DNA of 64,000 nucleotides. Origin: Hahella sp. CCB-MM4. GTDB lineage: Bacteria; Pseudomonadota; Gammaproteobacteria; Pseudomonadales; Oleiphilaceae. Of the stretch, positions 34,609-42,851 are shown piece by piece. The notes under the pieces are model-generated. The model made no database searches. It was given only the letters and a program-made list of their open reading frames with translations, and had not been told where the DNA came from. The stretch spans positions 248,001-312,000 of the forward strand of contig NZ_MRYI01000001.1 of the NCBI RefSeq assembly GCF_002260525.1, given 5' to 3'. The position numbers and the translations under genes were made by a program. Numbering within the stretch: position 1 is the first letter of the stretch; every line of letters begins with the position of its first letter.

Positions 34609-35501
34609 ACAACACTCTGCGACGTCATCCAGGCCGTTATCCGGGTAACCAGCTCCTGTGAATGCTTAACCCAGTTGAAATGGTCCAGCAATTGGCTTGT
34701 CAGCTCGCCATTTTCAAAGTGCCAACGTTCCACCTTTGCCATTTCCATTTTCTGGCAGAGGTGGTCGACCGCTCTTCTGGGGGCCATGTCATCCGTGGCG
34801 AGTGAGACCCCCAACACGGGATGCCGAATTCGGCCTAACAGCTTATCGTAATCGAGGGGACTGTTCTCTATCCGGTAATCCCCATTACGTGCATTTCTGG
34901 CCCAATCTCGAATAACCCGACGTGCTTCCGTTCCGGCAAAGCCAATTCGCTTGCCCGGTAAATATCCGTTTAACTCCGCTACTACTCTTAATGCCTGGGA
35001 AGACAGCCAAAGCCGAATAGGGTGAGGATAGTTGCGGTAATAAACCGTACATGAAGAAATCAGAATCATGCCACTGATCTGGTCCGGGTGTGTGGCGGTG
35101 TAAAGAGCATTTAACTGCCCTCCAAGACTATGTCCCAACAACCATATGGGCGAACCAGGACAGTGAAGCCTGAGCGCTTCAACACACGCCGGCCAGTCCC
35201 GGTTAATCATATCCAGGTAACCGAAGTTGGTTCTGCGAGAGGCTCGAATGGAACTACTGCCGATACCACGCAGCTCTCCGCAGGCATAATGCATTCCCAG
35301 CGCCTGAAAATTCCTGGCAAGAGATTCGTAATAGCCGGAACGAACTCCCATCGCCGGCATACCAAGAATAACAGGGGAAATCCTCTGATTATTTTCAGGA
35401 CTGTCATCTGGCGTTTTAGCTCTATAGAGCTGCATGATCGAGGACACGGCATCGTCTGCCACGACCTCGATTGCCTCCGGAGCCAGGTCATCGGTTGTCA
35501 T
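34605..35501 (-). CDS. Alpha/beta hydrolase
   Basis: A 298-residue alpha/beta-hydrolase with nucleophile elbow GHSLGG near residue 124 and catalytic Asp/His candidates in the last third (LATDDMAP, HFNWVKH). PAMGVRSGYYESLARNF at about 48 is typical of a subgroup of putative esterases that includes YheT-like proteins. The substrate is unknown. AAGGGAT is the ribosome site. Confidence 0.8.
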   Translation of the reverse strand: MTTDDLAPEAIEVVADDAVSSIMQLYRAKTPDDSPENNQRISPVILGMPAMGVRSGYYESLARNFQALGMHYACGELRGIGSSSIRASRRTNFGYLDMINRDWPACVEALRLHCPGSPIWLLGHSLGGQLNALYTATHPDQISGMILISSCTVYYRNYPHPIRLWLSSQALRVVAELNGYLPGKRIGFAGTEARRVIRDWARNARNGDYRIENSPLDYDKLLGRIRHPVLGVSLATDDMAPRRAVDHLCQKMEMAKVERWHFENGELTSQLLDHFNWVKHSQELVTRITAWMTSQSVV

Positions 35502-35604
35502 TTTCTATCCCTTAACGATTACCGAGCCATCCTAGCACCCTGGCTTGCCTGACATAATTGGTCCTGAACAGGAATGAGAACTCTGTCGCCAATGCCTTGT
35601 TTAT

Positions 35605-36978
35605 TCAACCGTTGATCATCAAGTGCACACCGATAGATGCGCAGTAGCCCAACGCTACCGCCCATGACCACTTTAAGTGAGTCATGAATGTATACTGCCC
35701 CTTGGACTGCCCCATGAGCGCCACACCGGCGGCAGAACCAATGGACAACAGACTGCCACCCACTCCTGCCGTCAGGGTAATCAACAGCCATTGCGTCACA
35801 TCCATGTCCGGCCCCATAGAGAGTATGGCGAACATCACGGGAATATTATCAATCACAGCGGAAATGGTTCCCGCAGCGATATTAGCCATCGTGGGCCCCC
35901 AGGCGTCGTACATATGGTGGGACAACATTTGCAGGTAACCAAGATAAGCCAGACCACCAACACAGAAAATCACCCCAAAAAAGAAGAGCAATGTATCCCA
36001 CTCCGCCCGGGCTACCGGACGGAATATATCGAATTGGATATCGTCAGCCTCAGTGCCGGTTTTACGCAGATAAAAGGCAAAGAACATCAACACCGACATA
36101 CCGGTCATCATGCCAAGGAAAGGAGGGAGATGGAAAAAGCGCTCAAAACAGACCGCCAGCGCAATCGTGGAGATAAACATCAAACAAATACGCAACCCTC
36201 CCCGTTTGATGGGCACATAACCACCCTCCCCTTTGGGAGCCCCCCGGGGAATGAAGAAGTTCATGATCAGTGCGGGAACCAGGAAGTTCACCAGGGAAGG
36301 AACCAGGAGTTCAAAGAACTCCTCAAATTTAACCAGACCGGACTGCCAAACCATCAACGTCGTAATATCACCAAATGGGCTGAATGCACCACCGGCATTG
36401 GCGGCAATCACCACGTTGATCATAGCAATGGAGACAAAGCCTTTATTGGTCCCGCCCACCGCCATGATCACGGCTCCCATTAACAGCGCGGTCGTCAGGT
36501 TATCAGCCACCGGAGAGATACAGAACGCTAACGCACCAGTCACCCAAAACAACTTTCTAAAACTCAGGTTTTTGAGAACAAGAAAAGATCGCAGCGCTTC
36601 AAAGACATGCCTCTCTTCCATAGCGTTAATGTAGGTCATCGCCACTAACAGGAAGAGAAACAGAGCGCCATATTCCAGCAGGTTGTGGGCGACAGCCTCG
36701 TGAAGATCGTCCGCCGACATCCCCATCTTTTGCGCCATGACGGCAACCAGAACCCATATGACACCAGCGGCGAATATCACCGGCTTAGACTTACGCAAAT
36801 GCAGAACTTCTTCCGCCATGACTGCAATATAAGCCAACGCAAACACGCCCACCGCCACCCATCCCAGGGCATGCCCGGTCGCATCCAGCACCTCAATCCC
36901 CCCACTGGAGGCAGCCGCCGGAAACGCTGTCAAAATACCTGCAAACAAACAACCTAACGGTAACCATAGCCACTTCAT
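35605..36978 (-). CDS. nhaD: Na+/H+ antiporter NhaD
   Basis: A 457-residue inner-membrane protein of the NhaD type found in halophilic and marine bacteria. About 11-12 helices; the conserved ISPVADNLTTALLMG and AANAGGAFSPFGDITTLMVWQSG stretches are the NhaD fingerprint. It exports Na+ (or Li+) in exchange for H+. CAGGAATG is the ribosome site. Predicted signal-like N-terminus (LTAFPAAASS). Confidence 0.93.
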   Translation of the reverse strand: MKWLWLPLGCLFAGILTAFPAAASSGGIEVLDATGHALGWVAVGVFALAYIAVMAEEVLHLRKSKPVIFAAGVIWVLVAVMAQKMGMSADDLHEAVAHNLLEYGALFLFLLVAMTYINAMEERHVFEALRSFLVLKNLSFRKLFWVTGALAFCISPVADNLTTALLMGAVIMAVGGTNKGFVSIAMINVVIAANAGGAFSPFGDITTLMVWQSGLVKFEEFFELLVPSLVNFLVPALIMNFFIPRGAPKGEGGYVPIKRGGLRICLMFISTIALAVCFERFFHLPPFLGMMTGMSVLMFFAFYLRKTGTEADDIQFDIFRPVARAEWDTLLFFFGVIFCVGGLAYLGYLQMLSHHMYDAWGPTMANIAAGTISAVIDNIPVMFAILSMGPDMDVTQWLLITLTAGVGGSLLSIGSAAGVALMGQSKGQYTFMTHLKWSWAVALGYCASIGVHLMING

Positions 36979-37254
36979 GCGATCATTCCTGAGTAAGTAG
37001 AGTGGGTTTGACTAGAGGCCCTGTGAAATCTCAACAGTCCTTGCCTTTGGTGTGCCGGAAAGTACTGCCCAATTACGGCAAAGCGTAAAATTGTAGATAG
37101 AGCACAGCCACTAGTGCAAGTATCCCTATAGAGAGATTGACCCTATCGAAATGGGGAGGGATTAGATATTACTTGGAGGTACAAAGTGTCATTTAAGTGA
37201 ATCAACTTGACCTGAGTCAACCAATCCCTGGAACGTGAGGATTATAGTGATCCT

Positions 37255-37362
37255 GCATAACAGCAAAACACATCAGGCCGCATTGGCTTGTGTGCTTGCA
37301 GCTACGCCAAGCCTCATTCACCGGCATTCTCACCTCCTCCCAGCCGGTGAATGAGTTTTTTT
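37255..37362 (+). ncRNA. Candidate sRNA with anti-Shine-Dalgarno loop
   Basis: The 385-base gap between nhaD and the DUF2059 gene (both minus strand) has a strong plus-strand terminator but no plus-strand gene. A -10-like TATAGT at 37243-37248 suggests a start near 37255. The RNA would contain a GGCTTG/CAAGCC hairpin and end in a 13-pair stem CTCATTCACCGGC with loop holding CACCTCCTCCC, complementary to ribosome-binding sites. Start and expression are inferred. Confidence 0.55.
37313..37362 (+). terminator. Strong terminator on the plus strand
   Basis: CTCATTCACCGGC (37313-37325), a 17-base loop, GCCGGTGAATGAG (37343-37355) and seven T. Read from the minus strand it lacks a T-run, so it does not look like the terminator of the DUF2059 gene. 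Confidence 0.85.
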
Positions 37363-37364
37363 GT

Positions 37365-38201
37365 TCAGCTCTCGCCAAACGCCGGATTCAACTTGTGGCC
37401 CAACCTGGCTGAATGCTCTTCCAATACATCAAATACCGCATTGTTAACCACTTCCAAAAAACGGTTACCGTTTTCGGAACGGGCAAAGTCGATATATTTC
37501 TGCAGTTCCTGCAAAGACAAGTCACGGTAGGTATACAGATAGTTCATATATACCTGCTGGCCCACCTGGCCACGTAACAGCATCCGGCGCTCTGATACTA
37601 ATGCCTTAAGCTCACTGAAGTCAGGGAGATCTGCGTTTCTTACCAGAGCTGTGAGGCTGGCAGCCATGGCCAACTCCACGGCAATGGCATTATCCAGCAT
37701 GGATTCTGTGGCACGCGTGGCACGATCAAAAGCTGGAAATAATTGCTCTCTGTCAGATCCGGCATACTGTTTTGCTAACTCATCCAACTCCTGCTGAAGG
37801 CTGGCATACTCGCTGTCATTAATCACGCTCAGCTCTGCCTGAGAGATTTTCTGCCCGATAGGTGAACGGAACCATTGCAACACCTCTCTCATCTGCTGAT
37901 CCGACATACCCGCTTCTATTCTTTGCAAAACCTCAGCATTAACCGCACCAATGTCATAAGTAACGTCCACTGCATTTTCGAACATCCGCGCCACTTTTTC
38001 CGGCATCCCTACCCGGCGAACATTATGGCGCAATCCATTTTTGACGATAACAGGATAATGGGTGAGCAGGTCAGCAAGCCCACTCTGGGCCAGAATTTTT
38101 GAGGACAAACGGACAGAGTCTCCGGTCGATGCCCATGCAGAAATACTGATTGTCAGCAATAAGCTGATCAATCCAACAAGGGACAACCAACGGCGAATCA
38201 T
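37365..38201 (-). CDS. DUF2059-domain exported protein
   Basis: A 278-residue protein with an N-terminal signal-like segment (MIRRWLSLVGLISLLLTIS) after an AGGAGG ribosome site. DUF2059 proteins are helical and exported; the repeated motif here, MSDQQMREVLQWFRSPIGQKISQAEL and LSLQELQKYIDFARSENGNRF, matches the family. The function is unknown. Confidence 0.85.
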   Translation of the reverse strand: MIRRWLSLVGLISLLLTISISAWASTGDSVRLSSKILAQSGLADLLTHYPVIVKNGLRHNVRRVGMPEKVARMFENAVDVTYDIGAVNAEVLQRIEAGMSDQQMREVLQWFRSPIGQKISQAELSVINDSEYASLQQELDELAKQYAGSDREQLFPAFDRATRATESMLDNAIAVELAMAASLTALVRNADLPDFSELKALVSERRMLLRGQVGQQVYMNYLYTYRDLSLQELQKYIDFARSENGNRFLEVVNNAVFDVLEEHSARLGHKLNPAFGES

Positions 38202-38473
38202 GACAAACCTCCTGTCCAATGCGTTTGATCACATATTGTTCAGTATAGTCACGGCATCAATGCTCAGAAGGTTTGGGGGCGCTCAGCTTACAAAATCCAA
38301 CAAATTAGAATGCATCGTAATCGGAGCGGTTAAGCTCATCCATTTCATTTTTCAGGATTTTTTACAGAGAAATAAGAATTCAACACTTATTCGTCAGTAT
38401 TCTTTACACAATCTTAAAGATGATTTTTTATAACTATTTATATCTTATTGAATTAGTTTATATTCCATTTAAG

Positions 38474-38490
38474 TCGGTACGAGACTTGCG
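38474..38490 (+). promoter_or_regulatory. Sigma-54-type promoter of the PEP-CTERM gene
   Basis: TCGGTACGAGACTTGCG has GG and GC ten bases apart (38476-38477 and 38488-38489), the -24/-12 layout of RpoN promoters (TGGCAC-N5-TTGCW). It lies about 50 bases before the ATG, in an AT-rich region of about 340 bases with no gene. PepA-type genes elsewhere are known to be RpoN-dependent. Confidence 0.7.
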
Positions 38491-38540
38491 CTAGGTTTCG
38501 CGCACACATAAACATACATTGGTAATTAAGGAGCGATTCA

Positions 38541-39320
38541 ATGTTAAAAAGAAGTGCATTAACGATTGGAATAACCTCACTTCTCGCACTCCCTTCATTG
38601 CAAGCACATGCAGGATTTCTGGATTTCACAGTTGATGAGACCCCCTATGGCGGAACTCAATTGACTGTCGACAAATTCAACGGTGGCTACTCAGAGAAAC
38701 TTACTTTCGATGGTAACGGCGGATTCCAGACCACAGGTTTTGCAACACTGGGACAGTTGTTCTCAAATGACGGCACCGATGACAGATCAGACGACTCTGT
38801 TCTTGGGGACTCGTATATGATTTATGCGATCTTCAAGTCTGAGGGAACTATCAGCCCGGTTACATCAGATATCACCCAATTTAACGCCACCGGCGGTTCT
38901 GTCGAATTGTACCTGGACAGAAACAACGACACTTTGGGATCGCTGGGAGCCACAGCGTTGGATAACGTTTCTCTGTCAAACGACAGTGACGACTTCCTGT
39001 TGGCCTCGACCTTCCAGTTGGGCACCGGTACCGGCTTGTTGACCTCTGCTGGGGGATTCTTCGACCTGGTATTTGAAAACGTTGTTCTGAGTGACGAAAA
39101 CAACGGTGGTAAGGGAGCGGACTATTTCCTCAAGCCGGACCCATTCTATATCAGGGTCAACGTTGACGGTGACTTCGATAATTTTGATCCTACCGGCACC
39201 CAAACTGTTACTGGTGATGTCAGCGCTGTATTTGTCCCTGAACCCGGTTCATTGGCGGTTCTTGGAGTAGCTGCGCTTGGATTAGGTTTAAGATCCCGTC
39301 GCAAGACTTCAGAAGCATAA
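38541..39320 (+). CDS. PepA-like flocculation-associated PEP-CTERM protein
   Basis: A 259-residue exported protein: signal peptide (1-24), a beta-rich, Asp/Gly-rich middle, and a C-terminal sorting tail with VPEPGSLAVLGVAALGLGL followed by RSRRK, the PEP-CTERM signal cut by exosortase. Features such as FTVDETPYGGTQLTVDKFNGGY and PDPFYIRVN resemble the flocculation-associated PepA group. No exosortase (xrtA), PrsK or PrsR is in this window. Aggregation by exopolysaccharide is the presumed role. Confidence 0.8.
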   Translation: MLKRSALTIGITSLLALPSLQAHAGFLDFTVDETPYGGTQLTVDKFNGGYSEKLTFDGNGGFQTTGFATLGQLFSNDGTDDRSDDSVLGDSYMIYAIFKSEGTISPVTSDITQFNATGGSVELYLDRNNDTLGSLGATALDNVSLSNDSDDFLLASTFQLGTGTGLLTSAGGFFDLVFENVVLSDENNGGKGADYFLKPDPFYIRVNVDGDFDNFDPTGTQTVTGDVSAVFVPEPGSLAVLGVAALGLGLRSRRKTSEA

Positions 39321-39349
39321 TTCTTTCTTTCGTACACAAACCCGTGCAC

Positions 39350-39379
39350 AAAAAAAGGCGCCTGATGGCGCCTTTTCTT
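39350..39379 (+). terminator. Bidirectional terminator between pepA-like gene and phoU
   Basis: An A-run, GGCGCC-TGAT-GGCGCC stem (39357-39372) and a T-run serve both converging genes. Confidence 0.85.
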
Positions 39380-39389
39380 ATCCCTGAGA

Positions 39390-40115
39390 CTATCGTCTTT
39401 CTTCGATAATCTGCTCGGTTTTCTCCAGAGAAGCATGGCGAACATCCTTGCCCTTCACCATATAAATCACGTGTTCGCATATATTACGTGAGTGGTCACC
39501 AATCCTTTCCAAAGAACGCAGCACCCAAATGATATTCAGGATGCCGGTGATATTTCTCGGGTCTTCCATCATGAACGTGACCAGCGAACGCATCGCCGAC
39601 TTATACTCTGTATCCACGGCTTTATCTTCTTTCATGACCCGAAGAGCCAGATCCAGATCAAAACGGGTAAAGGAATCGAGCGCATCATGCACCATTTGCC
39701 CCACATGATTGCTGATATGGCGAACTTCCACATAGCCTCTGGGTGCCTGACCTTCTTCCGTAAGACGGATACCGATTTTGGCAATTTTTTCCGCTTCGTC
39801 ACCGATACGCTCGAGATCACTGACCATTTTGGCCACCCCCATCACCAAGCGTAAATCACTGGCGGTCGGCTGACGTCGTGCAATGACCCGGGTACATTCT
39901 TCGTCGATTGTTACCTCGAGTTTGTCGATATCATCCTCAGTCTGGCGGACGAACTGAGCCAACTCAGTGTCGGCGTTGACCAGAGACAGGGTGGCATCGG
40001 AAACCTGTTTTTCAACCAATCCGCCCATCACCAGGACATGATTTCGTAAGTCCCGCAATTCAGTATTGAACTGCTGGGAAATATGTTGCAAATGGACATC
40101 ACTATTTTGAGCCAT
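39390..40115 (-). CDS. phoU: Phosphate regulon accessory protein PhoU
   Basis: A 241-residue helical protein; PhoU links Pst transport to PhoR inhibition and limits phosphate toxicity. The two motifs E(S)DLERIGDEAEKIAK and ERIGDHSRNICEHV carry the paired metal sites. Start ATG 40115 with AAAGGA upstream gives the exact E. coli length. The same frame is open further upstream through pstB's end, and a GTG at 40214 is a weak alternative. Last gene of the pst operon. Confidence 0.95.
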   Translation of the reverse strand: MAQNSDVHLQHISQQFNTELRDLRNHVLVMGGLVEKQVSDATLSLVNADTELAQFVRQTEDDIDKLEVTIDEECTRVIARRQPTASDLRLVMGVAKMVSDLERIGDEAEKIAKIGIRLTEEGQAPRGYVEVRHISNHVGQMVHDALDSFTRFDLDLALRVMKEDKAVDTEYKSAMRSLVTFMMEDPRNITGILNIIWVLRSLERIGDHSRNICEHVIYMVKGKDVRHASLEKTEQIIEERR

Positions 40116-40221
40116 ATTTATTATCCTTTCGACATAAGCGCCGGCGTCAAATTCTTCTAAACCTTGGCTATCTGTATCAAGCGCCTGTGCCTTGCTGTCA
40201 TTAGACTCAGGCACTTTTCGA

Positions 40222-41088
40222 TTACCCGTAGCGACCAGTAATGTAGTCTTCTGTCTGTTTCGAAACCGGATTGGTAAACAGCTGGTTAGTACTACCGAAC
40301 TCAATCAGGTCTCCCATGTACATGAAAGCAGTATAGTCTGAAACCCTCGCGGCCTGCTGCATGTTGTGAGTCACTATCACAATGGTGTATTCATCCTTGA
40401 GTTCGTGGATCAGCTCCTCGATTTTCAATGTCGACAAAGGGTCAAGGGCCGAGGCCGGCTCATCAAGCAACAAGACCTCCGGCTTTACAGCCACAGTTCT
40501 CGCGATAACCAGACGCTGTTGCTGTCCTCCTGACAGACCAAGTGCACTCTCATTGAGGCGATCTTTCACTTCATCCCATAAAGCCGCAGACTTAAGCGCC
40601 CACTCAACGGTTTCGTCAATGACACGCTTCTTATTGATTCCTTGAATACGCAGACCATAAGCCACGTTTTCATAAATACTCTTGGGAAACGGATTCGGCT
40701 TCTGGAACACCATGCCAACCCGACGACGGAGCTCAGCGACATCCACGCCCTTTTCATAGATATTCTGATCTTCCAGTAGAATGCGTCCGTCAATACGGCA
40801 GCCATCTACCAGATCATTCATCCGGTTGAAGCAACGCAGAAGAGTCGACTTACCACAGCCGGAAGGCCCAATGAAAGCAGTTACACGTTTTTGCGGGATC
40901 TGCATGTCTATCCCGTGCAATGCTTCCTTCTCTCCGTAATAGAGTTTGAGATTGTTAACCTGCAGGGCAATGGTTTCCTGCTCAATGGAAATATCTTCAG
41001 CGGACCGCTCGATGGCACTGATATCAATACCGTGCGTCCGGGATTTGGTTTCCTGATGTGCAGTAGTTTGGGTCATAGAGTCGTTCAT
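40222..41088 (-). CDS. pstB: Phosphate ABC transporter ATPase PstB
   Basis: A 288-residue cytoplasmic ATPase. Walker A is GPSGCGKST near residue 75, the LSGGQQQRL signature is near residue 185, Walker [13 protein letters not shown] follows, and the H-loop is VIVTHNMQQ. About 40 residues at the N-terminus are an extra tail. GGGAG is the ribosome site. Sits between pstA and phoU. Confidence 0.96.
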   Translation of the reverse strand: MNDSMTQTTAHQETKSRTHGIDISAIERSAEDISIEQETIALQVNNLKLYYGEKEALHGIDMQIPQKRVTAFIGPSGCGKSTLLRCFNRMNDLVDGCRIDGRILLEDQNIYEKGVDVAELRRRVGMVFQKPNPFPKSIYENVAYGLRIQGINKKRVIDETVEWALKSAALWDEVKDRLNESALGLSGGQQQRLVIARTVAVKPEVLLLDEPASALDPLSTLKIEELIHELKDEYTIVIVTHNMQQAARVSDYTAFMYMGDLIEFGSTNQLFTNPVSKQTEDYITGRYG

Positions 41089-41130
41089 TACAGCTCTCCC
41101 GCTAGGGTTCTGTGATCTTTAAAAACTGAA

Positions 41131-42795
41131 TTACATTTCCAGCGCTTTGTATTTTTCCCGCAGGCGGTTACGGATGGCGACTGCACTTAAGTTTAGCAGG
41201 GCAATCACCGCCACCAGCAATAGCGCAGTGGCATACACCAGCGGGCGCGCCGCTTCAACATTCGGGCTCTGGAAACCGACATCATAAATGTGGAAGCCCA
41301 GGTGCATGAATTTCTGATCCAGATGCAGGTATGGATAGTTACCATCCAAAGGTAACGACGGTGCCAGTTTCACGACACCAACCAACATTAAAGGCGCTAC
41401 CTCACCAGCAGCCCGGGCAATCGCGAGTATCACTCCCGTCATCATCGCAGGACTCGCCATTGGGATAACCACGCGCCACAGAGTTTCAGCCTTGGTCGCG
41501 CCCAATGCCAGACTCCCTTCCCTCATGGAACGGGGAATCCGCGCCAGGCCTTCCTCGGTAGCCACGATAACCACCGGTAGAGTCAAAATGGCCAGAGTAA
41601 TCGAAGCCCACATCAATCCCGGAGTACCAAAGGTCGGTGACGGCAATGCTTCCGGATAGAGCGCCTGGTCAATATTGCTACCAATGAAATAGATGAAGAA
41701 ACCTAAACCGAACACCCCGTAAACAATAGAGGGAACACCGGCCAGGTTGTTTACAGCGATCCGGATAATCCTGGTCATCGCTCCCTGGTGGGCATACTCA
41801 CGCAGGTAAACGGCTGCAACAACCCCCAGTGGTGTCACGATCACCGACATGATGATTACCATTAGCACGGTGCCATAGATGGCAGGGAATATACCACCTT
41901 CGGTATTGGCCTCACGCGGGTCATCACTGATAAATTCCCAGACTTTGACAAAATAGAAGCCTATCTTTTCAAAGAGATCCATATTGTTTGGTTGAAAGGC
42001 TCTAACGACCTTCGCCAGGGGAATATCAATCACATTGCCGTTCATAGCCCGGGCAGTAATCGAATCCCGGTTAATCTGGGTATACAGCTCGGACAACTGT
42101 TGCTGCAAGGATTGATAAATCTGATCTTCTTCCGCACGCTCGGCTTCAATATCAGCCATCGCCTGTGGTGTTTTCTTGCCATTTAACTCAAGGCGGCGTT
42201 CCTTGAGACGCAAGCGTTCCAGAGTGTAGTTCACACTACCGATCTGATGCTTTTCGATATCATAGATCTGGTCATGCAGATCAAGAGTACGCTCTATTCT
42301 CTGCTGAAACTCGTCCCATGCCTGAGGGCCACTGGCAACGACTTCACCGCTTTCTTTTACATCTTCAAGATAGCCATAAAAATTTCCCCACTCACGACGT
42401 TCGATTGCCATGAGATCTCCCGGCTGACGGCGATCACGGATTTTCTTTTCCAGAATCCAGCGGAAATCAAAGCCGAGCACATCCCTGTTACCGGTTTTAA
42501 TCAATAACCGGTTCAGAAACTCTGCACCTTCGGGAACATCCACACCACTGTGTCGCAACTGTTCGGCGGGTACTTCTTCAGATTCCACCACTTCACCAAT
42601 CATCAGTGAGACTTTGCCGTCATCACCGACGTAATCGGCCTCCATGATGCTGTGAGGCCAGAAATGCGATAACCCACGAACCGCAATCAGCGACAGCAAT
42701 CCAAGTACCATAACGAGGCTGATCGCAACCGCCCCAGCGTTTAACCAAACCCAGGGATCTCCCTTGGCAGTCCACTCTTTTACTGAAACTCGCAT
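41131..42795 (-). CDS. pstA: Phosphate ABC transporter permease PstA (large form)
   Basis: A 554-residue inner-membrane permease. About 300 residues of largely periplasmic, coiled-coil sequence precede the five permease helices, the larger form found in Pseudomonas-type bacteria. The ABC permease (EAA) motif lies near residue 430 (REGSLALGATKAETLWRVV). The gap to pstC is 56 bases. Confidence 0.93.
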   Translation of the reverse strand: MRVSVKEWTAKGDPWVWLNAGAVAISLVMVLGLLSLIAVRGLSHFWPHSIMEADYVGDDGKVSLMIGEVVESEEVPAEQLRHSGVDVPEGAEFLNRLLIKTGNRDVLGFDFRWILEKKIRDRRQPGDLMAIERREWGNFYGYLEDVKESGEVVASGPQAWDEFQQRIERTLDLHDQIYDIEKHQIGSVNYTLERLRLKERRLELNGKKTPQAMADIEAERAEEDQIYQSLQQQLSELYTQINRDSITARAMNGNVIDIPLAKVVRAFQPNNMDLFEKIGFYFVKVWEFISDDPREANTEGGIFPAIYGTVLMVIIMSVIVTPLGVVAAVYLREYAHQGAMTRIIRIAVNNLAGVPSIVYGVFGLGFFIYFIGSNIDQALYPEALPSPTFGTPGLMWASITLAILTLPVVIVATEEGLARIPRSMREGSLALGATKAETLWRVVIPMASPAMMTGVILAIARAAGEVAPLMLVGVVKLAPSLPLDGNYPYLHLDQKFMHLGFHIYDVGFQSPNVEAARPLVYATALLLVAVIALLNLSAVAIRNRLREKYKALEM

Positions 42796-42851
42796 CGATG
42801 TATCTCTATCGTTTATTCGGAGTATTCGTTAAACAAGCATCCACCTGATGG

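Noticed and set aside
35677..36483. 268-residue plus-strand frame opposite nhaD
   Set aside because: Complementary-strand shadow of a clear membrane protein; His/Gln/Arg-rich composition typical of antisense frames.
37270..37310. Sigma-54-like sequence (GGCTTGTGTGCTTGCA)
   Set aside because: The GG to GC spacing is 11 rather than 10 and the start would fall in the terminator stem.
40116..40304. N-terminal extension of PhoU
   Set aside because: It overlaps pstB, and the ATG at 40115 with AAAGGA gives the family's standard length.
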